A DNA stretch of 64,000 bases from Pseudomonas sp. Irchel s3h17 (GCF_900187505.1 NZ_FYDL01000002.1:248001-312000); one strand, 5' to 3'. Shown: positions 36,156 through 47,913, counted from the first letter of the stretch. Numbers and translations are program-made. Notes: generated by a model not told the origin, from the letters alone.

Positions 36156-37337
36156 TCACCGCTCGATCAGCGCAATGCGCTTGTTGTACCAGTTCATCAG
36201 CAGGGAAATGCTGATACTGATCGCCAGGTACACGCTCATGGTGATGGCAATGACTTCGATCGCCTGCCCGGTCTGGTTCAGCACCGTGCCGGCAAACAAC
36301 GAGACCATTTCCGGATAACCGATACCGGCGGCCAGCGAGGAGTTCTTCGCCAGGTTCAGGTATTGGCTGGTCAGGGGTGGAATGATCACTCGCAGGGCTT
36401 GCGGGATGATCACCTTGCGCAGGGTCGGACCGTTGCGCAGCCCCAGCGAGCGGGCCGCCTCGGTCTGCCCGTGGCTGACCGACTTGATCCCGGAACGCAC
36501 GATCTCGGCGATGAACGCCGCGGTGTACACCGTCAGCGCCAATGTCAGCGCCAGCAGTTCAGGGATCAGTACCCAGCCACCGACGAAGTTGAAACCCTTG
36601 AGCTCAGGCATTTCCCAATGCAGCGGTGCGCCGAAGATCAGCATGCACAGTGCAGGGATCACCAGGAACATCGCCAGCCCCACCCAGAATTTGTGGAACG
36701 GGACGCCGGTGGCTTCGAAACGCTTGTTGGCCCAGCGGGCCATCAGCACGATGGCGACAATGGCCACGACAATGCTCGCCATAAATGCCCAGAAGCCGTC
36801 CGCTGCCAGCGCTGCCGGCATGTTCAGACCGCGACTGCTGACAAAGAAGGTGTCACCGAAGTTGTGGCTGTTGCGTGGCCCTGGCATGGTCAGGAACACC
36901 GCGAAGTACCAGAACAGGATTTGCAGCAGTGGTGGAATGTTACGGAAGACTTCCACGTAAACCGTGGCCAGCTTGGCGATGATCCAGTTTGACGACAACC
37001 GTGCCACACCGACGATGAATCCGAGGATCGTCGCCAGAATCACACCGATGAAGGTCACCAACAGGGTGTTGAGCAGGCCGATGACAAACACCCGGGCATA
37101 GCTGTCCGATTCGGTGTAGTCGATCAGGTGTTGAGCGATGCCGAATCCGGCACTGCGCTCCAGAAAGCTGAAACCGGAGGTAATACCCCGGTGTTCCAGG
37201 TTGGTTTGAGTGTTATCGAACAGAAACCAGCCCAGCGAGACCACCGCGACAATCGTGATGATCTGAAATACCCAGGCACGCACTCGTGGATCGCTGAGGC
37301 TGAGCCTCTGCTTTGGTGCGCCGATTGAATTTTGCAT
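36156..37337 (-). CDS. aapQ: General L-amino acid ABC permease AapQ
   Basis: A 393-residue permease, the heterodimer partner of AapM. An N-terminal membrane anchor (FQIITIVAVVSLGWFLF) and a periplasmic insert (FSFLERSAGFGIAQHLIDY) precede the channel domain, whose EAA loop is QTEAARSLGLRNGPTLRKVI. A hairpin in the 65-bp gap between aapJ and aapQ probably lowers expression of the membrane genes relative to the binding protein. Confidence 0.93.
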   Translation of the reverse strand: MQNSIGAPKQRLSLSDPRVRAWVFQIITIVAVVSLGWFLFDNTQTNLEHRGITSGFSFLERSAGFGIAQHLIDYTESDSYARVFVIGLLNTLLVTFIGVILATILGFIVGVARLSSNWIIAKLATVYVEVFRNIPPLLQILFWYFAVFLTMPGPRNSHNFGDTFFVSSRGLNMPAALAADGFWAFMASIVVAIVAIVLMARWANKRFEATGVPFHKFWVGLAMFLVIPALCMLIFGAPLHWEMPELKGFNFVGGWVLIPELLALTLALTVYTAAFIAEIVRSGIKSVSHGQTEAARSLGLRNGPTLRKVIIPQALRVIIPPLTSQYLNLAKNSSLAAGIGYPEMVSLFAGTVLNQTGQAIEVIAITMSVYLAISISISLLMNWYNKRIALIER

Positions 37338-37366
37338 GAAGTGCCCCGCAAATAATGGAACAGAAC

Positions 37367-37395
37367 ATCACCCGGCGGTTGGCCCACCGGGTGAT
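37367..37395 (-). terminator. Attenuating hairpin between aapJ and aapQ
   Basis: ATCACCCGG pairs with CCGGGTGAT, 8 nt after the aapJ stop, without a T-run. Such hairpins after binding-protein genes stabilise the upstream mRNA and reduce read-through. Confidence 0.6.
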
Positions 37396-37402
37396 AGATC
37401 CA

Positions 37403-38434
37403 TCAGCGCACTGGTGGTGCGTATTGAATGCCGCCGTTGTTCCACAGAGCGTTCAGCCCGCGGTCGATTTCCAGCGGAGTGCCCTTGCCGAGGTTCTTCT
37501 CGAACACTTCGCCATAGTTGCCGACTTGCTTGACGATCTGCACGACCCAGTCTTTTTTCACTTTCAGGTCTTTGCCGTATTCACCGTCGGTACCCAGCAG
37601 ACGGGCAACGTCCGGGTTCTTGGTGGCCTTGGCTTCGGCTTCGACGTTCTTCGACGTGATGCCTGCTTCTTCAGCGTTGAGCATGGCGTAGCCAGTCCAG
37701 CGCACGATGGCCAGCCACTCGTCGTCGCCGTTACGCACGACCGGGCCCAGCGGCTCCTTGGAAATGGTTTCCGGCAGAACCACGTAGTCCGCAGGCTTTG
37801 CCAGCTTGCTGCGCTGGGCGAACAGCTGGGACTTGTCGGAGGTCAGTACGTCGCAACGGCCGGACTCCAGCGACTTGGCGCTTTCATCGGAGGTGTCGAA
37901 AGTGATCGGGGTGTATTTCAGACCGTTGCCGCGGAAGTAGTCGGAAACGTTCAGCTCGGTGGTGGTGCCGGCCTGGATGCAGATGGTCGCGCCATCCAGC
38001 TCTTTGGCGCTCTTGACCCCCAGCTTGTTGTTTACCAGGAAGCCAATGCCGTCGTAGTAAGTGATGAAGCCAGGAAACTTGAGGCCCATGCCCGAGTCAC
38101 GGGAGCTGGTCATGGTGGTGTTGCGCGACAGGATGTCAATTTCGCCCGACTGCAGCGCGGTGAAGCGCTCCTTGGCGTTCAACTGACTGAACTTGACCTT
38201 GGTCGCATCGCCGAAGACGGCAGCGGCCACGGCACGGCAGTAGTCGGCATCGATACCGACGATCTTGCCGGTGGAGTCCGGAACCGAGAAGCCCGGCAGA
38301 CCGTCACTCACACCGCACTGTACGAAACCTTTTTTCTGGACCCCATCCAGGGTTGCACCCGCCTGGGCAAACCCACTGACGCCGAGTACCGCGGCCGCAG
38401 TCACGACTGCCAGGGTGGATTTCAACATCTTCAT
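37403..38434 (-). CDS. aapJ: General L-amino acid ABC substrate-binding protein
   Basis: A 343-residue periplasmic protein. The signal peptide is MKMLKSTLAVVTAAAVLGVS ending at about FAQA-GATLD. The mature SBP_bac_3 domain has VQCGVSDGLPGFSVPDSTG and GIDADYCRAVAAAVFGD, and long loops typical of AapJ rather than the ~260-residue lysine/histidine binders. It captures a broad range of L-amino acids for AapQMP. A strong Shine-Dalgarno (CTGGAGGT) precedes the ATG at 38434. First gene of the operon. Confidence 0.95.
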   Translation of the reverse strand: MKMLKSTLAVVTAAAVLGVSGFAQAGATLDGVQKKGFVQCGVSDGLPGFSVPDSTGKIVGIDADYCRAVAAAVFGDATKVKFSQLNAKERFTALQSGEIDILSRNTTMTSSRDSGMGLKFPGFITYYDGIGFLVNNKLGVKSAKELDGATICIQAGTTTELNVSDYFRGNGLKYTPITFDTSDESAKSLESGRCDVLTSDKSQLFAQRSKLAKPADYVVLPETISKEPLGPVVRNGDDEWLAIVRWTGYAMLNAEEAGITSKNVEAEAKATKNPDVARLLGTDGEYGKDLKVKKDWVVQIVKQVGNYGEVFEKNLGKGTPLEIDRGLNALWNNGGIQYAPPVR

Positions 38435-39559
<1,125 letters not shown>

Positions 39560-39655
39560 CACACAAACTTCGTGTAGCAGTATGACCAACACACTACGCC
39601 GCGCCCGATTCTTGCATTACACTGGCCGGCGTACATTCCTTAACCAATTGATGAG

Positions 39656-41131
39656 ATGACCGTGCTCAAAGCACTCAAGAAAATGTTCGGTAAAAGCGAG
39701 GCTGAGCAGCTCGCGCCCAGCTCCAGCGCACCTTCCCCGACTACCAGCAGCCGTACCGACGGTCATCAGCCTGGCCGTGCCGCTGCCGTTGCGGCTCCCC
39801 AACACGAGCAGGTGAACCCGCCTGCCAGCGAAGCGGTCGCGCAAAAACCGCACGACGAGCCGGTAAAACCTGCCAAGCCACATCGCGAACGTGCCGCCAA
39901 GCCGCCGGTCGTCGCCTGGAAACTCGAGGATTTCGTCGTCGAGCCCCAGGAAGGCAAAACCCGCTTCCACGATTTCAAACTGGCCCCGGAACTGATGCAC
40001 GCCATCCAGGACCTGGGTTTCCCGTACTGCACGCCGATCCAGGCGCATGTACTGGGCTTCACCCTGGCCGGCCAAGACGCCATCGGTCGCGCCCAGACCG
40101 GTACCGGCAAAACCGCCGCGTTCCTGGTCTCGATCATCACCCAACTGCTGCAAACCCCGCCGCCGAAAGAGCGCTACATGGGCGAGCCGCGGGCGCTGAT
40201 CATCGCCCCCACCCGTGAACTGGTGGTGCAGATCGCCAAGGACGCGGAAAACCTGACCAAGTACACCGGCCTCAACGTGATGACCTTCGTCGGCGGCATG
40301 GACTTCGACAAGCAGCTCAAGCACCTCGAGGCCCGCCACTGCGACATCCTCGTGGCCACGCCAGGTCGCCTGCTGGACTTCAACCAGCGCGGCGACGTGC
40401 ACCTGGACATGGTGGAAGTGATGGTGCTGGACGAAGCCGACCGGATGCTCGACATGGGCTTCATCCCGCAAGTACGCCAGATCATTCGCCAGACCCCACC
40501 GAAAAGCGAACGCCAGACCCTGCTGTTCTCCGCGACCTTCACCGAAGACGTGATGAACCTGGCCAAGCAATGGACCACCGACCCGGCCATCGTCGAAATC
40601 GAAGCCGAGAATGTGGCCAGCGAGAATGTCGAGCAGCATATCTATGCCGTGGCCGGTGCCGACAAGTACAAGCTGCTCTACAACCTGGTCAACGACAACG
40701 GTTGGGAGCGGGTCATGGTCTTCGCCAACCGCAAGGATGAAGTGCGACGCATCGAAGAACGCCTGGTGCGCGATGGCGTCAACGCCGCCCAACTGTCGGG
40801 CGACGTACCGCAGCACAAACGCATCAAGACCCTGGAAGGCTTCCGCGAAGGCAAGATCCGCGTGCTGGTGGCCACCGATGTCGCCGGTCGCGGGATTCAC
40901 ATCGACGGCATCAGCCACGTGATCAACTTCACCCTGCCCGAAGTGCCGGACGATTATGTGCACCGCATCGGCCGTACCGGTCGTGCAGGCGCCGACGGCG
41001 TGTCCATCAGCTTTGCCGGTGAAGACGACTCCTACCAGCTACCGTCCATCGAGACGCTGCTGGGCCGCAAGATCAGTTGCGAAACCCCGCCGACCCATCT
41101 GCTACGCCCCGTAGAGCGCAAGCGCCCGTAA
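39656..41131 (+). CDS. rhlB: ATP-dependent RNA helicase RhlB
   Basis: A 491-residue DEAD-box helicase that unwinds structured RNA for the degradosome. An extended basic, low-complexity N-terminus (about 85 residues rich in Pro, Ala, Ser and Lys) precedes the Q-motif [52 protein letters not shown] and [10 protein letters not shown]. The N-terminal tail is longer than in E. coli RhlB (421 residues), as is usual in Pseudomonas. A clear terminator follows. Confidence 0.93.
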   Translation: MTVLKALKKMFGKSEAEQLAPSSSAPSPTTSSRTDGHQPGRAAAVAAPQHEQVNPPASEAVAQKPHDEPVKPAKPHRERAAKPPVVAWKLEDFVVEPQEGKTRFHDFKLAPELMHAIQDLGFPYCTPIQAHVLGFTLAGQDAIGRAQTGTGKTAAFLVSIITQLLQTPPPKERYMGEPRALIIAPTRELVVQIAKDAENLTKYTGLNVMTFVGGMDFDKQLKHLEARHCDILVATPGRLLDFNQRGDVHLDMVEVMVLDEADRMLDMGFIPQVRQIIRQTPPKSERQTLLFSATFTEDVMNLAKQWTTDPAIVEIEAENVASENVEQHIYAVAGADKYKLLYNLVNDNGWERVMVFANRKDEVRRIEERLVRDGVNAAQLSGDVPQHKRIKTLEGFREGKIRVLVATDVAGRGIHIDGISHVINFTLPEVPDDYVHRIGRTGRAGADGVSISFAGEDDSYQLPSIETLLGRKISCETPPTHLLRPVERKRP

Positions 41132-41150
41132 GGTCGCGTGGCAACCAAAG

Positions 41151-41182
41151 AAGCGCAGCCGGCAACGGACTGCGCTTTTTTT
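41151..41182 (+). terminator. rho-independent terminator of rhlB
   Basis: AAGCGCAG pairs with CTGCGCTT around an 11-nt loop, followed by a T-run to 41182. It separates rhlB from dauBAR. Confidence 0.88.
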
Positions 41183-41210
41183 ACGCCTGGATATTGCCAA
41201 TCAGAACAAT

Positions 41211-41224
41211 AAGTCCACAATGGA
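41211..41224 (+). promoter_or_regulatory. Candidate DauR operator upstream of dauB
   Basis: AAGTCCA-CAA-TGGA, a 5-bp-arm palindrome (GTCCA/TGGAC), lies 36 bp before dauB. The same element, AAGTCCAGTATGGA on the minus strand, lies upstream of the binding-protein gene at 44981-44994 and reads in the same direction relative to its gene (12 of 14 identical). DauR as the binder is inferred. Confidence 0.45.
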
Positions 41225-41260
41225 CAAATTAGTTTACTTGCAACGCCATGGAGCCTCCGC

Positions 41261-42220
41261 ATGTCCAGCCTCCCTTTTGTGATCGCCAAACCCCAGGCCC
41301 GCGAACTGCTTGATCGCGTCGACGTGCCGCGGATCCTGCGCAAGCTGTTCCGTGACCTCGCCACCGGCCAGGCCGTGCAACCGGCTCAGCAGTTGGTGGA
41401 GTTCCCGCAAGGCGCGGGTGACTTCATCAACTACCTCGGGGTGTTGGCCGAAGACGGTGTATACGGGGTGAAAACTTCGCCCTACATCGTGCGCAAGGAC
41501 GGCGGTCCACTGGTCACTGCCTGGACGTTGTTGATGTCGATGCAGACCGGCCAGCCCTTGATGCTGTGTGATGCCGGCGAGTTGACCACGGCTCGCACCG
41601 CCGCCACCACGGCCGTGGCCATTGACACCCTGGCCCGGCCAAACGCGGCACGCCTGGCAATCATTGGCAGCGGCCCGGTAGCACAAGCGCACCTGCACTA
41701 CGTGAAGCACCTGCGCGAGTGGCAAAGCATCAGTCTCCATTCGCCCAGCCTGGCGAGTTGCAATGCCGAAAAACAGGCTCAATGGATGGCCATCGACCCA
41801 CGTCTGCAAATAGAACGCAGCCTTGAAGCGGCGATCCTGGACGCCGACGTGATCATGCTCTGCACCTCATCCGCAGGTCCCGTGATCGATCCACGGAACC
41901 TCAGCAAGCCGGCGCTGATCACCTCCATCAGCACCAACGCCGCGCGGGCTCACGAAGTGCCGCCAAACTCCCTGGGTGACATGCAGGTCTATTGCGACTA
42001 TCGCCTGACCACGCCAGGTTCGGCCGGCGAAATGCTGATCGCCAGCGAACAGCATGGTTGGGACAAGTCCTCGATCATCGGCGATCTGGCTGAACTGCTG
42101 AGCGAACAGACGCCACGTCCGACCTATGATCGCCCTGTGTTCTTCCGCTCCATCGGGCTGGGCCTGGAAGACATCGCGCTGGCCAATGCCATTTACCATC
42201 TACAAAGACATTCAGCCTAA
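41261..42220 (+). CDS. dauB: NAD(P)-dependent L-arginine dehydrogenase DauB (ornithine cyclodeaminase family)
   Basis: A 319-residue ornithine cyclodeaminase/mu-crystallin fold protein. Its Rossmann segment is ARLAIIGSGPVAQAHLHYVK, with a substrate loop TARTAATTAVAIDTLARP. In P. aeruginosa DauB reductively aminates 2-ketoarginine to L-arginine, completing the two-step racemisation begun by DauA. It is the first gene of dauBAR, preceded by a short AT-rich promoter region with a candidate operator. dauA follows after 18 bp. Confidence 0.93.
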   Translation: MSSLPFVIAKPQARELLDRVDVPRILRKLFRDLATGQAVQPAQQLVEFPQGAGDFINYLGVLAEDGVYGVKTSPYIVRKDGGPLVTAWTLLMSMQTGQPLMLCDAGELTTARTAATTAVAIDTLARPNAARLAIIGSGPVAQAHLHYVKHLREWQSISLHSPSLASCNAEKQAQWMAIDPRLQIERSLEAAILDADVIMLCTSSAGPVIDPRNLSKPALITSISTNAARAHEVPPNSLGDMQVYCDYRLTTPGSAGEMLIASEQHGWDKSSIIGDLAELLSEQTPRPTYDRPVFFRSIGLGLEDIALANAIYHLQRHSA

Positions 42221-43366
<1,146 letters not shown>

Positions 43367-43410
43367 CCCCACCGTGGGGTGACGTCCGATCCCGATTGCG
43401 GCAAACTTCC

Positions 43411-43434
43411 AGCGCCCCTGGCTCAAGGGGCGCT
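43411..43434. other. Stem-loop between dauA and dauR
   Basis: AGCGCCCCT (43411-43419) pairs with AGGGGCGCT (43426-43434) around a 6-nt loop in the 88-bp gap. No T-run follows, so it more likely tunes dauR expression than fully stops transcription. Confidence 0.55.
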
Positions 43435-43454
43435 GATTGCCTGGAGCAACACCG

Positions 43455-44081
43455 ATGACCCCACCTCTTCAAGATCCTGCCCTGGATAACTTCCGGGCGG
43501 TCGCCGACGCCATTGCCACGCTGTTTTTCCCCCACGCCGAGGTGGTGCTGCACGACCTGCGCACGCAGAAAATCGACTACATCGCCAACAACCTGTCCAA
43601 ACGCGAAGTCGGCGGCGATGCCGCGCTGGAAGACATGCTCAGCGGTGACGTCAGCGAGCGCAACATTGGCCCCTATGAAAAGCTCAATTGGGATGGTCAG
43701 AAGATCCGCAGCCTGAGCAGCGTGCTACGCGACAGCGAAGGCCAGCCGATGGCGGTGTTGTGCATCAACCTGAATATTTCACTGCTTGAAAACGCCAAGG
43801 CGGCGCTGGACCTGTTTCTGTCGCCGAGCAAGTTGATTCCGCAACCCGATGCGCTGTTTCGCGATGACTGGCAGGAACGGATCAACACCTTCCTCCATAG
43901 CTGGCTGCGGGAGCGGCAACTGGGCCTGAACGTGCTGACCCGCGAGCATAAACGCGAGCTGGTGCTGGCGCTGCACGCCGAAGGCGCTTTCAAGGGCAAG
44001 AGCGCCTCAAACTATGTGGCCAATGTCCTGAACATGGGCCGGGCGACGGTGTACAAGCATTTGAAGGAATTGAAGGGCTGA
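43455..44081 (+). CDS. dauR: Transcriptional regulator DauR (YheO/PAS-HTH family)
   Basis: A 208-residue regulator. The N-terminal YheO-like PAS domain spans about residues 10-120 (ALFFPHAEVVLHDLRTQKID-type segment, then GQPMAVLCINLNIS). A C-terminal helix-turn-helix follows (KSASNYVANVLNMGRATVYK). In P. aeruginosa DauR represses dauBAR and responds to D-arginine and D-lysine. ATG 43455 has GGAG 8 nt upstream. It is the last dau gene; a compact REP hairpin follows. Confidence 0.9.
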   Translation: MTPPLQDPALDNFRAVADAIATLFFPHAEVVLHDLRTQKIDYIANNLSKREVGGDAALEDMLSGDVSERNIGPYEKLNWDGQKIRSLSSVLRDSEGQPMAVLCINLNISLLENAKAALDLFLSPSKLIPQPDALFRDDWQERINTFLHSWLRERQLGLNVLTREHKRELVLALHAEGAFKGKSASNYVANVLNMGRATVYKHLKELKG

Positions 44082-44088
44082 CATCTAT

Positions 44089-44118
44089 TGTGGCGAGGGA
44101 GCTTGCTCCCTCGCCACA
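44089..44118. repeat. Collapsed REP: 30-bp perfect palindrome
   Basis: Two 14-bp arms (TGTGGCGAGGGAGC and its complement) around TT. The outer ends of a left and a right REP unit are joined directly, with the ~100 bp normally between them missing. It lies between convergent dauR and the binding-protein gene, where it could work as a hairpin for both transcripts. Confidence 0.85.
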
Positions 44119-44123
44119 GGTCA

Positions 44124-44900
44124 TCATTCGCCGTAGATGTCCGACTTGAAGTAATGCTCGGAAATCTTCTGGTATTGGCCATCGGCCCGAATCGCGTCAA
44201 TGGCGCTGTTGAGCTGGGTGACCAACTCGGTGTTGCCCTTGCGCACCGCAATCCCCGCCCCCTCGCCCACGTACTTCGGATCCTTGAGCTCCGGGCCAAC
44301 AAAGGCGTAACCCTTGCCGCGCGGCATCGACAGGAAGTCGCTCAGTGGAATGGTGTCGGCGAAAATGGCATCCAGACGCCCGGCCGCCAGGTCCATGTAG
44401 ATCTCTTCATTGTTGCTGTAACGCGCCACCTTGACGCCCATGGGCTCGAAGACTTCGGAGGCATAGCGGTCGGTCGTGGTCGCCCGTTGCACACCAATGG
44501 TCTTGCCTTTGAGGCTGGCATACTGGTCATCCACCACGGCCCCGTCCTTCATCACCAGCCGCGAGGAGGTGAAGTAGTACTTGTGGGTGAAGTCCACGGA
44601 CTTCTTGCGGTCTTCGTTAATGGTCATGGACGACAGCGCGGCGTCGATTTTCTTCACTTTGAGGGAAGGAATCAAACCATCGAACTCACCCTCGACCCAC
44701 TCGCACTTGACCTTCATCTGCGCGCACAGCGCATTGCCGATGTCATAGTCAAAACCGGTGATTTTTCCATCCGAGGTCTTGGAGGCAAACGGCGGATACG
44801 CTGCTTCAATCCCCAGGCGCAGGGTTTTCTCGGTGGCGAAAAGGCTGGTAGAGGCCAGCAGACTGAGGGCCAGACCACTGATGAGGGGGAATTTCTTCAT
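44124..44900 (-). CDS. Periplasmic binding protein, lysine/arginine/ornithine type
   Basis: A 258-residue SBP_bac_3 protein. The signal peptide ([20 protein letters not shown]) ends near [10 protein letters not shown]. Ligand-site blocks are [20 protein letters not shown] and [19 protein letters not shown], as in cationic amino-acid binders. No permease or ATPase is adjacent, so it must share one encoded elsewhere. The P. aeruginosa counterpart also lies next to dauR. Sharing a candidate operator with dauB supports a role in supplying D- or L-arginine. Confidence 0.88.
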   Translation of the reverse strand: MKKFPLISGLALSLLASTSLFATEKTLRLGIEAAYPPFASKTSDGKITGFDYDIGNALCAQMKVKCEWVEGEFDGLIPSLKVKKIDAALSSMTINEDRKKSVDFTHKYYFTSSRLVMKDGAVVDDQYASLKGKTIGVQRATTTDRYASEVFEPMGVKVARYSNNEEIYMDLAAGRLDAIFADTIPLSDFLSMPRGKGYAFVGPELKDPKYVGEGAGIAVRKGNTELVTQLNSAIDAIRADGQYQKISEHYFKSDIYGE

Positions 44901-44980
44901 ATTCGTTTTCTCGCGAGTTGTTGTTGGTTTGGCAAGAGTGAAGAATGAGAAACAGGGAACGCCTTTTTTGTACTTATAAT

Positions 44981-44994
44981 TCCATACTGGACTT
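44981..44994 (-). promoter_or_regulatory. Candidate DauR operator upstream of the binding-protein gene
   Basis: AAGTCCAGTATGGA on the minus strand, 80 bp upstream of the start at 44900. It matches the element at 41211-41224 upstream of dauB at 12 of 14 positions, including the TCCA-N3-TGGA core. Confidence 0.45.
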
Positions 44995-45078
44995 TTATGT
45001 ATTTTACGTCAATCAGGCGAACAGGGGTATTTCGCCCATTGGTCGAGTGAGTGAGTCGAGGGGATTGGAGATCGTGGT

Positions 45079-45110
45079 GATCGTACCCACGCGGGGGCGT
45101 GGGTACGATC
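45079..45110. repeat. 32-bp palindrome, second member of the GATCGT(T/A)CCCACGC family
   Basis: Arms GATCGTACCCACGC and GCGTGGGTACGATC flank GGGG, 11 bp beyond the moaE stop. Compared with the copy at 11996 the arm differs by T-to-A, and the opposite arm has the matching A-to-T, so pairing is kept. Confidence 0.85.
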
Positions 45111-45121
45111 AGCGCTGAGCA

Positions 45122-45571
45122 CTACTTCCAGCGATCCGCCGCCGCATGATCACTGTCACGCCCCTGCACCCAACGTGGTCCGTCGCTGGTGTTTTCTTTC
45201 TTCCAGAACGGCGCGCGGGTTTTCAGGTAGTCCATGACAAAGGCGCAGGCCTCGAATGCCGCCTCGCGGTGGGCGCTGGCCGCGCCGACGAAGACGATCG
45301 GTTCGCCCGGTTCCAGCGCACCAATGCGATGCAGCACTTCAAGCTTGAGCAGCGGCCAGCGCTGCCCAGCTTCCAGGGCAATTTTACCGAGCGCCTTTTC
45401 GGTCATGCCCGGATAGTGTTCCAGGAACATCCCGGCCACATCGAGACCGTCATTGAAGTCGCGCACGTAGCCGACAAAACTGACCACCGCGCCGACGCCG
45501 ACATTGGCGGCATGCATCGCATTGACTTCAGCGCCGGGGTCGAACGCCGTAGGCTGCACGCGAATCGCCAT
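45122..45571 (-). CDS. moaE: Molybdopterin synthase catalytic subunit
   Basis: A 149-residue large subunit of molybdopterin synthase, which transfers sulfur from MoaD thiocarboxylate to cyclic pyranopterin monophosphate. Family blocks are GAVVSFVGYVRDFNDG, LEHYPGMTEKAL, HRIGALEPGEPIVFVG and the active-site lysines in APFWKKENTSDGPRWV. It starts 3 nt after moaD, at the end of moaC-moaD-moaE. Confidence 0.96.
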   Translation of the reverse strand: MAIRVQPTAFDPGAEVNAMHAANVGVGAVVSFVGYVRDFNDGLDVAGMFLEHYPGMTEKALGKIALEAGQRWPLLKLEVLHRIGALEPGEPIVFVGAASAHREAAFEACAFVMDYLKTRAPFWKKENTSDGPRWVQGRDSDHAAADRWK

Positions 45572-45574
45572 GGC

Positions 45575-45817
45575 TCAACCTCCCGTCACGGTAGGGAAAA
45601 ACGCCACTTCATCACCGTCGCTCACCGGCTCGTCGAGCTGGCACAGGTCTTCATTGCGGGCACACATCAGGTTCTGTTCGCTCAGCACCTGGGCACCGTC
45701 ACGTTGTGCCAACAGCACGCGTACATCGTCGACCGTGGCGAAATCGCCTTCGACCTTCACCGAGTCCACGCCCAGCGCTTCGCGGTAACGGGCAAAAAAC
45801 TTCACCGTCAGTTTCAT
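45575..45817 (-). CDS. moaD: Molybdopterin synthase sulfur carrier subunit
   Basis: An 80-residue ubiquitin-fold protein ending in the diagnostic Gly-Gly (FFPTVTGG), the site of adenylation and thiocarboxylation by MoeB-type enzymes. The N-terminus [19 protein letters not shown] is typical. The ATG at 45817 overlaps the moaC stop by 4 nt (ATGA), which fixes the start; upstream in-frame codons lie inside moaC. Confidence 0.95.
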   Translation of the reverse strand: MKLTVKFFARYREALGVDSVKVEGDFATVDDVRVLLAQRDGAQVLSEQNLMCARNEDLCQLDEPVSDGDEVAFFPTVTGG

Positions 45818-46287
45818 TGCCCGGCCACCTGGTAATGCCCGCTCTTGCCTCCGAGCTTTTCCAGCAGGCGCACGGTTTCGATGACCATGCCACGGTCCAC
45901 GGCCTTGCACATGTCATAGATAGTCAGGGCCGCGACACTGGCAGCGGTCAGCGCTTCCATTTCCACCCCGGTCTGCCCCGCCAGCTTGCAGCGCGCGGTA
46001 ATCCGCACGGCATCGACCCCTTCGGCACTGAGCTCGACCTTGACGCCCGTCAGCATCAGCGGATGACACAGGGGGATCAGATCGCTGGTTTTCTTCGCGG
46101 CCTGAATCCCGGCAATGCGCGCCACGGCGAACACATCGCCCTTGGGGTGACCGCCGCTGACGATCATTTGCAGGGTTTCAGGGAGCATACGCACAAGCGC
46201 TTCGGCCGTGGCTTCACGGGACGTCACGGCTTTTTCGGTGACGTCGACCATGTTGGCGCGACCTTGGGAATCGAGATGAGTCAGCAC
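45814..46287 (-). CDS. moaC: Cyclic pyranopterin monophosphate synthase
   Basis: A 157-residue enzyme acting after MoaA in the first step of molybdenum cofactor synthesis. Signature segments are [55 protein letters not shown] and [15 protein letters not shown]. No riboswitch-like structure could be recognised in the upstream gap, which holds a REP pair and the PhoH terminator. Confidence 0.96.
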   Translation of the reverse strand: MLTHLDSQGRANMVDVTEKAVTSREATAEALVRMLPETLQMIVSGGHPKGDVFAVARIAGIQAAKKTSDLIPLCHPLMLTGVKVELSAEGVDAVRITARCKLAGQTGVEMEALTAASVAALTIYDMCKAVDRGMVIETVRLLEKLGGKSGHYQVAGQ

Positions 46288-46357
46288 GGGATTACTCCTG
46301 ATCAGGAGCGTCGATTGTAAACCCGCGGGTCAATTTTTCGCACGCATGATTACACCG

Positions 46358-46455
46358 CAGGAGCGAGCTTGCTCGCGATGGAGGTCAACGATGACGCGTA
46401 AAACCGGATTTACCTCGGTGCTCTCAGGTTTCTCGCGAGCAAACTCGCTCCTACA
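46358..46455. repeat. REP pair of the AGGAGCGAGCTTGCTCGCGA family
   Basis: CAGGAGCGAGCTTGCTCGCG begins at 46358, and its inverted partner TCGCGAGCAAACTCGCTCCT ends near 46452. This is a third REP sequence class in the window. It lies between moaC and the PhoH-like gene. Confidence 0.82.
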
Positions 46456-46474
46456 GGGGTATGGGTGTCGAGTA

Positions 46475-46507
46475 TAAAAAACCGGGCGGCTTTGCGGCCG
46501 CCCGGTT
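46475..46507 (-). terminator. Terminator of the PhoH-like gene
   Basis: On the minus strand AACCGGGCGGC pairs with GCCGCCCGGTT, followed by TTTTT. It lies 12 bp after the PhoH-like stop. Confidence 0.87.
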
Positions 46508-46518
46508 CTGATTGACGG

Positions 46519-47913
46519 TTACAGATGCGATTCGGCGTATTCGGCCAGAATCGAACGTGGCACCCCTTGCAGGGTGATGTGTACACCGTTGGGGAAATCC
46601 TTGAAGCGTTCAGTCAGGTAGGTCAGCCCGGAGCTGGTCGCGGACAGGTAAGGGGTGTCGATCTGCGCCAGGTTGCCCAGGCACACCACTTTGGAACCGG
46701 CGCCGGCACGGGTGATGATGGTTTTCATCTGGTGCGGCGTGAGGTTCTGGCATTCATCGATCAGGATCAGGCTTTGCTGGAAGCTGCGACCACGGATGTA
46801 GTTGAGGGATTTGAACTGCAACGGCACTTTGCTGAGGATGTAGTCGACGCTGCCATGGGTGCTTTCATCATCCATGTGCAAGGCTTCGAGGTTGTCGGTA
46901 ATGGCGCCCAGCCAGGGTTCCATTTTTTCCGCTTCGGTACCCGGCAGGAAACCGATTTCCTGGTCCAGCCCCTGCACGCTGCGGGTGGCGATGATGCGCC
47001 GGTAACGCTTGCTGACCATGGTCTGCTCGATGGCTGCGGCCAGCGCCAGGATGGTTTTACCGGAACCGGCTGCGCCGGACAGGTTGACCAGGTGGATATC
47101 CGGGTCGAGCAAGGCATACAGCGCCAGGCTCTGGTAGATATCACGCGGCTTCAGGCCCCAGGCTTCCTGGTGCAACAGCGGTTCCTGGTGCAGGTCCAGA
47201 ATCAGCAGCTTGTCTTCTTCGATTTCTTTGATCCAGCCGACAAACCCCTGCTCATCGATGATGAACTCGTTGATGTGCACCGCCGGCAGGTTGTCGATCA
47301 ACTGCACCTGGTGCCAGGTGCGGCCATGGTCCTGACGGGTTTCGACCTTGCTCACACGGTCCCAGAACGAGCCGGTCATGTTGTGGTAGCCGTTAGGCAG
47401 CAACGATACGTCGTCGACCAACTGGTCGGTGCTGTAGTCCTCGGCCGCAATCCCGCAGGCCCGCGCCTTGAGCCGCATGTTGATGTCTTTGGTGACCAAC
47501 ACCACAGGCAACTTCGGATCGCGTGCGTGCAGGTCGATCAACTGGTTGATGATAATGTTGTCGTTCAGGTGCTCGGGCAGAATGATGTTCGGCTCGGTGC
47601 GCTTGCTCATCAGAATTGACAGCAAACCCTTGGGGCCGCTTTTTCCGCGCTGGATCGGTACACCCTGCTCGACGTCTTCGGGAGAGGCCTCGCCCAGGGT
47701 CTTGTCGATCAGGCGAATGGCCTGTCGACATTCGGCCGCAACGCTGTGATGCCCGCTCTTGAGCTTGTCCAGCTCCTCAAGGACGGTCATTGGGATGGCA
47801 ACGTGGTGTTCTTCGAAGTTCAGGAGCGCGTTTGGATCGTGAATCAATACGTTGGTATCGAGTACATAAAGGATTGGCTGGTTGGAAGAAGAGCTACGTC
47901 CGTGATCATCCAT
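46519..47913 (-). CDS. PIN-PhoH fusion ATPase (PhoH2 type)
   Basis: A 464-residue two-domain protein. The N-terminal PIN nuclease domain begins YVLDTNVLIHDPNALLNFEE, with further acidic residues in EELDKL and VTKDINMRLKA. The C-terminal PhoH ATPase has Walker A GAAGSGKTILAL and Walker B SLILIDECQNLTPHQMK. Proteins of this PhoH2 layout are reported as RNA helicase/ribonucleases. The start MDDHGRSSSSNQPILYV has GGTGA upstream. It is transcribed alone, between clear gaps. Confidence 0.93.
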   Translation of the reverse strand: MDDHGRSSSSNQPILYVLDTNVLIHDPNALLNFEEHHVAIPMTVLEELDKLKSGHHSVAAECRQAIRLIDKTLGEASPEDVEQGVPIQRGKSGPKGLLSILMSKRTEPNIILPEHLNDNIIINQLIDLHARDPKLPVVLVTKDINMRLKARACGIAAEDYSTDQLVDDVSLLPNGYHNMTGSFWDRVSKVETRQDHGRTWHQVQLIDNLPAVHINEFIIDEQGFVGWIKEIEEDKLLILDLHQEPLLHQEAWGLKPRDIYQSLALYALLDPDIHLVNLSGAAGSGKTILALAAAIEQTMVSKRYRRIIATRSVQGLDQEIGFLPGTEAEKMEPWLGAITDNLEALHMDDESTHGSVDYILSKVPLQFKSLNYIRGRSFQQSLILIDECQNLTPHQMKTIITRAGAGSKVVCLGNLAQIDTPYLSATSSGLTYLTERFKDFPNGVHITLQGVPRSILAEYAESHL

